Below are positions 1 to 13,430 of a DNA stretch of 64,000 bases, one piece after another (the stretch's first letter is position 1; every line of letters starts with the position of its first letter). This DNA is from Ricinus communis (lineage: Eukaryota > Streptophyta > Magnoliopsida > Malpighiales > Euphorbiaceae). Below the pieces are notes generated by a model. The model ran no database searches. It worked only from the letters and a program-made list of their open reading frames with translations, and had not been told where the DNA came from. The position numbers were made by a program, and so were the translations under genes. The stretch lies in NCBI RefSeq assembly GCF_019578655.1, contig NC_063265.1, positions 16,106,285-16,170,284 on the forward strand, in the 5' to 3' direction.

Positions 1-4629
<4,629 letters not shown>

Positions 4630-4694
4630 ATTGTCCCACTAAGTTTTCTCTCTTTCACTGGCATGTGAAGTGAATGAAAGTGTGAAACTGCGCT

Positions 4695-4702
4695 TTAAAT
4701 AG
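4695..4702 (-). promoter_or_regulatory. Candidate TATA box of the subtilase gene
   Basis: The minus strand reads CTATTTAAAG about 66-70 bases upstream of the first ATG (4629). This is a good TATA-like match at a sensible distance for a short 5' leader. It is the only support; no transcript start is known. Confidence 0.4.
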
Positions 4703-5109
4703 ATGAGATCTATGGAAGTATGAGTATTATAATTACCTATGAGTTCTTCTGTCTTAGCAAGGCGCAAAAAATGGCAATAGAATAGAATTTTAGTGAAGCG
4801 AAAATGAAGCTTTCAGTCTGTTTCAGACTGAGAGTTTAGTGGCTTGGTTTTTGGATCTTTATAGTGAGTGAATATATATACATTAATTCCTTTTCTTGGA
4901 CATTAATTCCTTTTCTTGGAAGGTTGAAGGAAGACAGGAGACTTGTTCATGTTCACCTTCTCATCTAACTCGCACACATATACACAACAAGAAAAAAAAG
5001 AGGGAGAATTTTGTTTAGAACAATCTTTGTTGCTCACATGTACAGCCAAGAATCAACTACGCAGAGATTAAGGAGAATGCATGATCATAATATAAATCGT
5101 CATTAACCT

Positions 5110-5370
5110 TTGCATTTAGTTTTAATTTAATAATTTTAATTTGTTTCATTTTAATCATTCAACTTTTAGTTTTGGTTGCAATTTAGTAACCTTACCAATA
5201 AAAAATTGACATTGTCATGTGTTTCTTACTTAATTATATTTTTTTATGAATTGTTCTTGATACGCATTGATTTTTATTTATGAAGTGATTAAATTAAAAT
5301 AGAATTAAAATTGGATAATTAAAACAAAACAAATTAAAATTTTATGATTAAAATGAAACTAAATACAAAA
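5110..5370. mobile_element. Candidate MITE with long terminal inverted repeats
   Basis: The left side begins ATTTAGTTTTAATTTAATAA and continues through a stretch with TTTGTTTCATTTTAATCATT. The reverse complement of the right side (about 5290-5370) begins ATTTAGTTTCATTTTAATCA and also carries TTAATTTGTTTTGTTTTAAT. The arms are imperfect and AT-rich and enclose about 120 bases. No coding capacity and no clear target-site duplication were found, so low-complexity sequence remains an alternative. Confidence 0.4.
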
Positions 5371-6547
5371 TCATTCTCACAGAAAATGCTTTTGATAGTT
5401 AGCTACTTTTTATAGTAATGGTATTGATCATTGGAAATAACTATTTTCTTTTCTTCCAAGCTAGATGCAGAGGAATGATCTACAAGAATAATAATTAAGA
5501 AAATATAAAATTCAATTTTCTATAAACTTGGTGATTTACGCATCAATATTGTGAACACAAATAGACATTAAAGATTCATCGTCTTTAAGGAGTCAAAATC
5601 TCTCTTGAAAAATTTCTATTAATTTATTCAAAATCTATCTTTTAAAATATCTGGAGACAATATATAAAAAAATGATAAGTTTTCTAGTTACCCTGACCCA
5701 AACAAAATGGCAAAATCTCTATTAAATACATTGAGTTAAATATTTAGATAGAATATTAAAATATTATCAATGGCGTTTCAATCTTATTCTCATATAAAAA
5801 AATATTATTTTAAGAAAAACTTCCAAAAATGTGTTTATAAAACCCTAAACAATGAAATTTGGTTGAAAAGTGAGCAAAGTTACTGAGTTTTGACTGTTGG
5901 TGCATTTTGCATATCAAATGAGATCAAAAAATATTTAGAAACTAAATTCTGAAAATTGCAGCATTTTTTACTCCCATTGCTTCATGAATTTCAAAACGTC
6001 TTCTTAGGCTTTACCTACCAAATTCGAGGAGGTTATCCATATTGAAGTTTCATTGAATTCAACACATCATAATTTTAGAGTTTTTTTTAACTTTACATAC
6101 TATTGATCTTTCTATGTGTATTTGGGATGTTAGATGTTGAAAAAATATGTTTATAATTTTTTTTAACTTTACATACTATTTTCCTTCCTTATCAAACTAA
6201 TTTTTTGAATCAGACTATCACATCTCCACCATCTTTTATCTAATTTATCTTTAAGCCACACATCTACTAAAATGAGTTCTCCTCCGGTACTATTTGTAAT
6301 TAATTTGACTTAATTTTTTTTAGGGAATAATGATACCATTAGTAATGATTTGAAACTACGCTATATCATGGATTTTCTGCTTTGGCCTCTATTAGCATCA
6401 TTGTTTTGCCTTATTCATGGATTAAAGAACATAGTAGGAGATCGGACATCTTACAGTTTTTTTAAACCTATCATATTTAGTTTTGGAGTTTCTTGAATTT
6501 CTCGGCCAAACAATTAGAATGCACCTCATGTAATTAGTTCTAACTCT

Positions 6548-6550
<3 letters not shown>

Positions 6551-6592
<42 letters not shown>
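6551..6592. repeat. (AT)n microsatellite, about 21 units
   Basis: An uninterrupted AT dinucleotide run of about 42 bases, the longest in the window. It lies in the intergenic region upstream of the first kinase copy. Confidence 0.95.
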
Positions 6593-6593
<1 letters not shown>

Positions 6594-7635
6594 CAGTTGT
6601 TAATTGTCACATTTTAATATGTAATTTGATTCATTCATTTACTCCCATATCTTAGACATCTGTCATTCTAAAATTTATTAGAAGCCGCTCTTATCTCTGT
6701 TTTGAAATTCGCTTCTTGTTTTTATCATTGCATCGCACCGAGAGTATCGAGGATTAAATTTTGAAATGCTTGTTATGAGATGAAATTTTAATTGGCATAG
6801 AATGGAACACTTAGTCTTATCAATTGAAATAGTAAGTGTGGGTTGCTCTTGATGAATCTATGCTTAACTACCGACGGACAACCCTCGACTTTATCGTGAG
6901 AATAATTTTTTTTAATTTATTAATAAGAGATTACCTTAGATAAAAAAAAGAAAAAACCATTTAGTCGTTGATGGAAAAAAAAAGGGGATGATAATCATAA
7001 ATAGAGAAACAATATATTTAATTTTATGAAGTTATATTTTCTTTGCGGTGATTTAAATTATGGAGTAAAAGTATTCAAAGTCACTGCTTCTTGTTTTTGT
7101 TGTCCAAATGACACATATTTCTCGCCTTCAAATCCATTTTTCTTTCTCTGAAACAACTCAACAAATTTTGCGACCTCCATTTTTATTCATGTCTACACTC
7201 AGAAGAAGGCAACTGAATGGCAACCTGCTACATTAAATATAATGGGAAAGCAGCATCAAAGAAACACATAGGATGGAGCAGGTAAAAGAAGTCCTCTTGC
7301 TATCCTCAAAACCACATGAAACCTATAGCTATAGAATTAACATACTGCTAAGCAAAAGAGTAAGATTAATACAAATAAACAAAGACAGCGTGTAATTATT
7401 ATAGTAAACCTCACTAAATAACTCAGGATTTGCATGCGGTAGGAGACGAGATTGAGCAATCCAATAGGAAACCGAACATCAAACATAAACAGGACTTTCC
7501 TAATTTCAAATACACCCTCTCGGTCTCTCTTTCTCTTCACTTCTCACTTTTCTTCCTTTTCTTTCTTTGATTGTTGACGGAGAGAGCTTTTCGATCGTTG
7601 GAGATCTTCTTTGCTGCTGCCCTATTCAAAATCTG

Positions 7636-7683
7636 ATGATTTTGTATGTCCTCCTGTCTAAGTTTGTTATCTCAACTATCTAA
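7636..7683 (+). promoter_or_regulatory. Upstream ORF in the leader of kinase copy 1
   Basis: A 15-codon ORF (MILYVLLSKFVISTI, then stop) lies 95 bases before the kinase ATG. It is the first ATG after the pyrimidine-rich stretch that probably marks the leader. Copy 2 has the counterpart at 11510-11569, starting MIFYVLLSMF. A short uORF in this position usually reduces translation of the main ORF; that effect is inferred. A possible leader intron (GT at 7644, AG at 7712-7713) would replace its end if spliced. Confidence 0.45.
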
Positions 7684-7778
7684 GCGGCGATTAGACATAT
7701 ATTTATTTTGCAGTATCAAGAATTTAGTTTAGATTTTATACCTGCTTCATTGCTACGAGGGTTTTAACGATTCTGAGA

Positions 7779-8819
7779 ATGGAAAAGTACGAGTTCATTG
7801 AAAACCTTGGCCATGGTTCATATGGGTGTGTCTGTAAAGCGATCAATAAGGTATCTGGTGAAACTGTTGCAATCAAGATTCTTAAGAAGAGTTATTCTTC
7901 GTGGGATGAGTGTCTTAATTTGCGTGAGGTGAAGTCGTTAAGGAGAATGGCCAATCATCCGAATATTGTTCAACTCAAGGAACTAGCCCTAGAAAATAAG
8001 GTAGTCTTCTTAGTTTTTGAGTGCATGGAATGCAATCTACACCAAGTTATGGAAGCCCGTGGAAATCGGATTTTCTCTGAACGTGAAGTCAAGAATTGGT
8101 GTTTCCAAATCTTTCAAGGTCTTGCTGACATGCATAGGCAAGGATATTTTCATCGTGATTTGAAGCCAGAGAACCTGTTGGTAAGACGTAACACAGTCAA
8201 GATTGGTGATTTGGGTCTTGCTCGAGAGATCAATTCAGAACCATACACCGAGCGTGTCGGAACGCGTTGGTATCGGGCGCCGGAAGTACTGCTCCAATCG
8301 CGCATGTACAGTGCTAAGGTTGATATGTGGTCATTGGGTGTTATTATGGCCGAGTTATTCAGTTCTACTCCTCTTTTTCCTGGTACAAGTGAAGCTGATC
8401 AGATGTTTAAGATTTGCAAGGTAATTGGCAGTCCAACAAAGGAGTGCTGGTCTGATGGACTTGATCTTGCAAGGAATATCCGCTATCAATTTCCAGAATT
8501 TGGCGCTATGGACCTGTCTCAACTCATACCAACAGCAAGTAAAGATGCACTGAGTCTTATCAAATCACTCTGTTCTTGGGATCCATGCAAGAGGCCTACT
8601 GCTGAAGAAGCACTTCAACATCCATTCTTCCACAGTTGCTACTCTATTCCACCAACTATTCCTTATGAAGCACCTGGAATTATTGGAGGGACTCCGGTAA
8701 GTTCCATCCGCCAGAACAAAGAGCTCCTTAAAGCTTTAGCAAGCCATTATCTACAAGGCATAGAGATCGACTTGAATGCGGGGCCTGGGTTTATGCCGTT
8801 AGGTCATTCTATATGGTAA
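7779..8819 (+). CDS. CDKF-4/MAK-like protein kinase, copy 1 (intronless coding region)
   Basis: A 346-residue CMGC kinase of the plant RCK group (CDKF-4, At4g19110/At5g45430 type, judged from remembered motifs). It is predicted to phosphorylate Ser/Thr, probably in the nucleus or cytoplasm; substrates are unknown. The glycine loop is GHGSYGCV (11-18), the ATP lysine is Lys33 in VAIK and the alpha-C Glu is Glu50. Further on are HRDLKPEN (125-132), DLG (144-146, normal for this group) and APE (167-169). The activation loop reads PYTERV, so the Tyr of the family's T-x-Y motif is Arg159, and one Pro is missing compared with copy 2. The kinase domain fills about residues 4-284. The remaining tail (about 62 residues) is shorter than in CDKF-4 proteins (roughly 450 residues) and not recognisable. 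The coding region has no introns, whereas the presumed parents have many, which suggests retrocopy origin. The ATG has a good context (AGAATGG). Confidence 0.88.
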   Translation: MEKYEFIENLGHGSYGCVCKAINKVSGETVAIKILKKSYSSWDECLNLREVKSLRRMANHPNIVQLKELALENKVVFLVFECMECNLHQVMEARGNRIFSEREVKNWCFQIFQGLADMHRQGYFHRDLKPENLLVRRNTVKIGDLGLAREINSEPYTERVGTRWYRAPEVLLQSRMYSAKVDMWSLGVIMAELFSSTPLFPGTSEADQMFKICKVIGSPTKECWSDGLDLARNIRYQFPEFGAMDLSQLIPTASKDALSLIKSLCSWDPCKRPTAEEALQHPFFHSCYSIPPTIPYEAPGIIGGTPVSSIRQNKELLKALASHYLQGIEIDLNAGPGFMPLGHSIW

Positions 8820-9735
8820 TTATGATTTTAGATTCCATAACAGAGTCTTGTCTAGTGCCTTCATAAGGCAACAATTTATTTTTTTTGGTTTTTTGATGTG
8901 GTTCACTTAGTGGTTTTTTAATTTGCATATTGGTGATTAGGATATTCAATTAAACTGAGTATAATGGCCAATCTGTTGACTATGGGTTGATTTATTCTTA
9001 TGCAAGTCTTTCTTCATTTCTTTTATCAATAAAAATAAACATATTTTTTTAAGAGATATTAATAAAAATATTGACTTACAGTTTTGTCGGATTGCAGGTT
9101 CATTGATCTATTTAAGACAAAAATTGACTGTAAAAATTGATAATGACAAATAAAATGAGACTCCGAAAAGCCATCTCCATTTTTAATTTATAAGAAAATT
9201 TATACAAACATGAATTTAAACCGTAATTGGTTAACATATTAGGCCAATCCTATTATCTTTGTCCCCTTTTTTTCTTTGCTCAAAATAGGATTGTCCAACA
9301 CTGTCAACAGTAACTTTCTAGTGTGCTTTACATGGCTTTCCATATCAGATTGATAAAAAGTTCCTGACCTCCAAGATTTAGCATATAATTAACTGATGCA
9401 AGTTATCAAATTACAAGGAAAACAAATAGAGATCAAATATTTGAATCATCCATTATATGTATAGATAAGACCATCATCAAATTATATATCAAACATTTAG
9501 CAACACATTAATTATGTACATCTTCTTCTTTGTTAACTTTTCTGGATAACCGAATTGTTTAAAGAGAACAAGTTGATGAAACATCCTCCCTATTCTAAGC
9601 AAGACAAGAGAGAGCTATAGCACAACTCTAGCCTCAAGAAAACCAAAATAACTACAAGAACAATAATGAGAAGAACAAAACTGAAAGTGCAAAACTAAAG
9701 AACCAACATGAGCAGATTAATTCCATAGCAGAAGC
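8820..9735. other. 3' flank of kinase copy 1 and spacer
   Basis: Bases 8831-9005 match the 3' flank of copy 2 (12902-13062) and are probably 3' untranslated region. The rest is AT-rich with no ORF or repeat that I recognise. Confidence 0.5.
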
Positions 9736-9932
9736 AATGCAGAAACTGTGCAAGCAGGGCAGCAGTAAACAGAAGAAGCAGCAGATGAACTATTCGGTAG
9801 CAAGCAGACAGCAGAAAAACAGAGACCGCAGAGAAGAAAAGGGAGTATGGAACAATGAAGCAACATGATAACGAAAGGAAAAAAATATTGCTTTTTAACC
9901 AACACGAAAAACTTCAAGAAAAACAGTTTATT
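9736..9932 (+). repeat. Direct repeat (block 5), upstream copy
   Basis: Purine-rich noncoding stretch matching 12569-12750. Shared stretches include AATGCAGAAACT, GCAAGCAG, AAGCAGACAGCAGAAAA, AACAATGAAGCA and GCTTTTAACCAAC. Here it lies about 900 bases after the stop of kinase copy 1, just before unit 2 begins. In unit 2 the matching sequence is fused directly to the kinase ORF and supplies its C-terminus. Confidence 0.75.
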
Positions 9933-10449
9933 GTAACAAGGCAATATTTTTGCCTGGTAGTTTATGTCGTTTTGATATCCGAATAACACATATTTCTCAC
10001 TTGCAAATCCATTTTATTAATGTCTGCAGTCAGAAGAAGGCAACTGAATAGCAACCTGCTGCATACATTAATTGGAACATGGTTTTCGGGATCACTTTTT
10101 TTTTTTTTTTTGATTAAAAAAGTTGAAATATCAAATGTCTAATTTTAAAAAAGTTCGGACGGAAAATACAATTATCGAAAAAAAAGAAAAAGAAAAAAAG
10201 AAAAGAGACAATAATCAAATTGTGAACTCTGAATGAAACAAGAATCACTCCACATTTAACAGAAATCAGGTAATGTACAATTTAAATTGAATTAATTTTT
10301 AAAAAAATCTCATTTGTTTTTAGGTGTCTTGCTTGTAAACTTTTTCTACAGGCGATTAATTCCAATTGATAATTAAAAATGATGGGAAAAATCATTATGC
10401 TATCATCAAATGCACATGAAAACTTTACAGAATAAAAATACTGCTAACC

Positions 10450-11265
10450 AATCAGTAAAATATTGGTTATCAAACTTTGTAATATGTGATTTTAATTCAT
10501 AAAAATTGATGGGTCGCAATACTTTAATTTGAGTAATTTCGGAAAGATTTTTTTTTTATATAAAAAAGTCTGACATGGTACTCAAAAAAAAAAAATACTT
10601 TAAGAATAAGATTTTGATTTCTCAATTATTTTGTGATTTAATTGTAGCCATAATTAGACATTTTAGTGTTTTCTTTAAACATGAAATTTTATAATTTCCG
10701 TAATTAGAGTCTTATTTATAATTTCCGTAGAAATGGGGTTTTTGTTTTAATGCAACACAATAATAAAAAAGTTCAGAGATTCGATAAATAAAGTGAGAAA
10801 ATTTAGAGGCCTTAATGCATATGATACTTATATAAATGGAGGCCTTAAATATTGAGAGGCCTTAGGCGGTTGTGTCATTGGCATACCCCACGGAGACATT
10901 TGACTCACCATGCAGCACAATTCTAATTTTTGAAACCCTTTTCTCCGCCTGAAGATTTGCTGCAAAGAAATGTGATGGGTTTAGGAGCTGTGTTTGCAGC
11001 ATTCTACTCTACCCAAATCTGAAAGGTTAGATACGTACGCCAGTAGAATTGAATGTTAGAAATACTATCACCAATTAATTTTTATTTTATCCAAATTGAT
11101 GGGCATATATCTGTAAAACCTGTCTTTACAGAAACAAAAGAATATGAAATTGCACTAAGAAAAGAGAAGTAACCCAACACACTATTCTGGCTATACGTTT
11201 CTTAAAAAGTGTCACTAAATCTTCATAAACAAATACCAGAGTTTCCTGAAGTTACTCAACTACCA
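10450..11265. mobile_element. Extra segment in the upstream region of kinase copy 2, probably an inserted element
   Basis: This stretch has no counterpart upstream of kinase copy 1. It contains GAGGCCTTA-type motifs at about 10806, 10850 and 10857 and the phrase GGCCTTAGGCGGTTG, which resembles sequence common in nonautonomous plant transposons. Ends and target-site duplication were not identified. A deletion from unit 1 would explain the difference equally well. Confidence 0.3.
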
Positions 11266-11375
11266 ATGCTTTGTGTAATTAAACCTCACTAAATAACTCA
11301 GCTTCGTATGTGGTAGGGGCTGAATTTATGATAAGTAAACCAACAGACATAGGGAAAACCAAAACCGAACATAAT

Positions 11376-11383
11376 TATAAATA
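11376..11383 (+). promoter_or_regulatory. TATA box of kinase copy 2
   Basis: TTATAAATAC precedes a CT-rich stretch (CCTCTCAGTCTCTC) typical of a leader start. The equivalent in copy 1, before the matching CCCTCTCGGTCTCTC, is TTTCAAATAC (about 7504-7513), which lacks the TATA core. Confidence 0.55.
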
Positions 11384-11509
11384 CAACCTCTCAGTCTCTC
11401 TTCTCTCTTTTCTCTTCACTTCTCACTTCTCTTTTTTCTTTGATTGTCGACAGAGAGAATATTTCTATCGTTGGAGATTTTTCTTTGCTGCTTCCGTAGT
11501 CAAAACCCG

Positions 11510-11569
11510 ATGATCTTTTATGTCCTCCTGTCTATGTTTTGTTATCTCAACTACTTAATCGGAGATTAG
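11510..11569 (+). promoter_or_regulatory. Upstream ORF in the leader of kinase copy 2
   Basis: A 19-codon ORF starting MIFYVLLSMF is the first ATG downstream of the TATA box and ends 89 bases before the kinase ATG. Its start and first ten codons match the uORF of copy 1. The likely role is to lower or condition translation of the kinase, which is inference. Confidence 0.45.
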
Positions 11570-11658
11570 ACAGATATATTTTTAGCAGTATCAAGAATTT
11601 ACCTTAGATTTCACATATCTGCTTTATTGCTTCTACCAGGGTTTTAACGACTCTGAGA

Positions 11659-12660
11659 ATGGAGAAGTACGAATTCATTGAAAAACTTGGTCATGGTTCA
11701 TATGGGTGTGTTTGGAAAGCGATCCACAGGCTATCTGGTGAAACTGTTGCCATCAAGATTCTTAAGAAGAATTATTCTTCGGGGGATGAGTGTCTTAACT
11801 TGCGTGAGGTGAAGTCGTTAAGGAGAATGGCCAATCATCCGAATATTGTTCAACTCAAGGAACTAGCCCTAGAAAATAACGTAGCGTTCTTAGTTTTTGA
11901 GTGCATGGAATGCAATCTCCACCAAGTTATGAAAGCCCGTGGAAATCGGATTTCCTCTGAATCTGAAGTCAAGAATTGGTGTTTTCAAATCTTTCAGGGT
12001 CTTGCTTACATGCATAAGCAAGGATACTTTCACCGCGACTTAAAGCCAGAGAACTTATTGGTTAGACATAACACGGTCAAAATTGGTGATTTGGGTCTTG
12101 CTCGAGAGATCAATTCAAAACCACCTTACACTGACTATGTCGTGACTCGTTGGTATCGGGCACCGGAACTGCTACTCCGTTCGAGCTTGTATGGTTCTAA
12201 GGTTGATATGTGGTCATTGGGCGTTATTATGGCCGAGTTATTCACTTTTACTCCTCTTTTTCGTGGTAAAAGTGAAGCTGATCAGATGTACAATATATGC
12301 AGGATAATTGGCAGTCCGACAAAGATGTCTTGGCCTTATGGAATTGATCTTGCAAGGAATATCCGCTATCAATTTCCAGAATTTGGCGGTATGGACCTGT
12401 CTCAACTCATACCAACAGCAAGTAAAGATGCACTTAGTCTTATCAAATCACTCTGTTCTTGGGATCCATGCAAGAGGCCTACTGCTATAGAAGCACTTCA
12501 ACATTCATTCTTTAATAGTTGCTACTCTATTCCATCAACTATTCCTTGTGAAGCACCTAGTGCCTTGAAATGCAGAAACTTTGCAAGCAGAGCAGCAGTA
12601 AGCAGACAGCAGAAAAGGGACTGCAAGCAAAAACTACAATTTGAGGCTGAGCAACAATGA
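11659..12660 (+). CDS. CDKF-4/MAK-like protein kinase, copy 2, with rebuilt C-terminus
   Basis: A 333-residue kinase, nearly identical to copy 1 through residue 300. The glycine loop (11-18), Lys33, Glu50, HRDLKPEN (125-132), DLG and APE are all present. The activation loop is PPYTDYVVTRWYRAPE, keeping a T-x-Y pair (Thr158, Tyr160) that copy 1 lacks; by motifs this is the better candidate for an active kinase. From about residue 301 the protein leaves the kinase family: the last 33 residues, rich in Gln, Arg and Lys, are encoded by block 5, which is noncoding at 9736-9932. The coding region has no introns. A TATA box and uORF lie upstream. The gene is convergent with the TFIIIC-like gene, whose stop is 771 bases downstream. 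Whether the chimeric tail is expressed is unknown. Confidence 0.85.
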   Translation: MEKYEFIEKLGHGSYGCVWKAIHRLSGETVAIKILKKNYSSGDECLNLREVKSLRRMANHPNIVQLKELALENNVAFLVFECMECNLHQVMKARGNRISSESEVKNWCFQIFQGLAYMHKQGYFHRDLKPENLLVRHNTVKIGDLGLAREINSKPPYTDYVVTRWYRAPELLLRSSLYGSKVDMWSLGVIMAELFTFTPLFRGKSEADQMYNICRIIGSPTKMSWPYGIDLARNIRYQFPEFGGMDLSQLIPTASKDALSLIKSLCSWDPCKRPTAIEALQHSFFNSCYSIPSTIPCEAPSALKCRNFASRAAVSRQQKRDCKQKLQFEAEQQ

Positions 12661-12750
12661 AGCACCGCCATAAGTAAAGGAAGAGAATGCTGCTTTTAAC
12701 CAACCTGTAAAATCTTAGTTAAAGAAAATGTCAAGAATATCAGTTTATGA
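12569..12750 (+). repeat. Direct repeat (block 5), downstream copy, overlapping the kinase 3' end
   Basis: Matches 9736-9932. The first 92 bases are in frame with the kinase and encode its C-terminus and stop; the rest is 3' flank. Confidence 0.75.
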
Positions 12751-12807
12751 CAACGGGCAGTAGACACAGAAGCATCATCAAGAGAATTTGGTGGTTGCAA
12801 TTAGCCT

Positions 12808-12850
12808 CACTAAATCATCACTTTGTTCTTGGAGGCCTACTGCTAAATCG
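12808..12850 (+). pseudogene. Short fragment of a third kinase copy
   Basis: About 40 bases (TAAATCATCACTTTGTTCTT, then GGAGGCCTACTGCTA) match the kinase coding sequence at 12444-12489 around the CSWDPCKRPTA codons, with about 11 bases missing inside. It stands alone between block 5 and the normal 3' flank, as expected for the remains of another tandem copy. Confidence 0.5.
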
Positions 12851-13430
12851 GGGGATGGAGTCGAATGAATTGTATTCTCACCATGCTTCATCACTTGCTT
12901 TACATTCCGTAACAGAGTCTTGTGTAATGCCTTCATGGCAACAATTTTCTAGTTTTGTGATGTCATTCACCCATTCACTTGCATATTGATGATTAAGATA
13001 TTCAGTTGAATTGGGTGTAATGAAGCAGTCTATTGACTGTAGATAGATTTATCTTTGTGGAAATTTTTACCCTCTTTGAATTTGGATAGGGCGATTCAAT
13101 TTCATTAATCTTTTGAACTTCAATCAAGTATTCATTTAATTACTTTCACATCTAACAAACACTCTCAAACTGACAAATAACTCTTTTTCTTTTTCATTTT
13201 CCCTTTCTTAGACTGGGTGCAGTTATCTAAATTCTTGTACCCAAGAGGATATATATTACGTCTTAGATCAAAAAGTCAACTAGATTTACTGAGAAATCTG
13301 TCTACGGGGTCATGAAATAGACCAAAGAGAACAAAGCAACCAGCATATGTAAGAAAGCTCATGAACACTAACTACGATCTATGTAAATTACAGTAACAAC
13401 AACATAATCAAATGTACATCTTGTTGCCTA

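Larger units (their letters stand above)
4703..7094. other. Intergenic region, AT-rich, no gene seen
   Basis: This lies between the divergently oriented subtilase and first kinase gene, so it holds both promoters. It contains a direct duplication of the 18-mer ACATTAATTCCTTTTCTT at 4880-4918, an inverted-repeat element near 5110-5370 and a long TA microsatellite at 6551-6592. I see no ORF with coding character. Confidence 0.6.
7098..9010 (+). repeat. Tandem duplication, unit 1 (kinase copy 1 with flanks)
   Basis: This stretch is collinear with 9965-13062. Matching blocks are 7098-7260 with 9965-10075 (sharing CAGAAGAAGGCAACTGAAT), 7275-7365 with 10380-10450, 7391-8680 with 11272-12560 (leader plus most of the kinase ORF), and 8831-9005 with 12902-13062 (3' flank, sharing AACAGAGTCTTGT). 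Homology outside the ORF on both sides shows a genomic tandem duplication rather than two separate retro-insertions. Confidence 0.85.
9965..13062 (+). repeat. Tandem duplication, unit 2 (kinase copy 2 with flanks)
   Basis: Collinear with 7098-9010 but interrupted. About 0.8 kb of extra sequence (about 10450-11265) separates its 5' blocks, and about 0.34 kb (about 12561-12900) separates the kinase ORF from the matching 3' flank. ATG-to-ATG distance between the copies is 3880 bases. Confidence 0.8.

Noticed and set aside
8206..8214. DLG instead of DFG in the kinases as an inactivating change
   Set aside because: DLG is the normal sequence in the CDKF-4/MAK-like plant kinases, so it does not indicate loss of activity.
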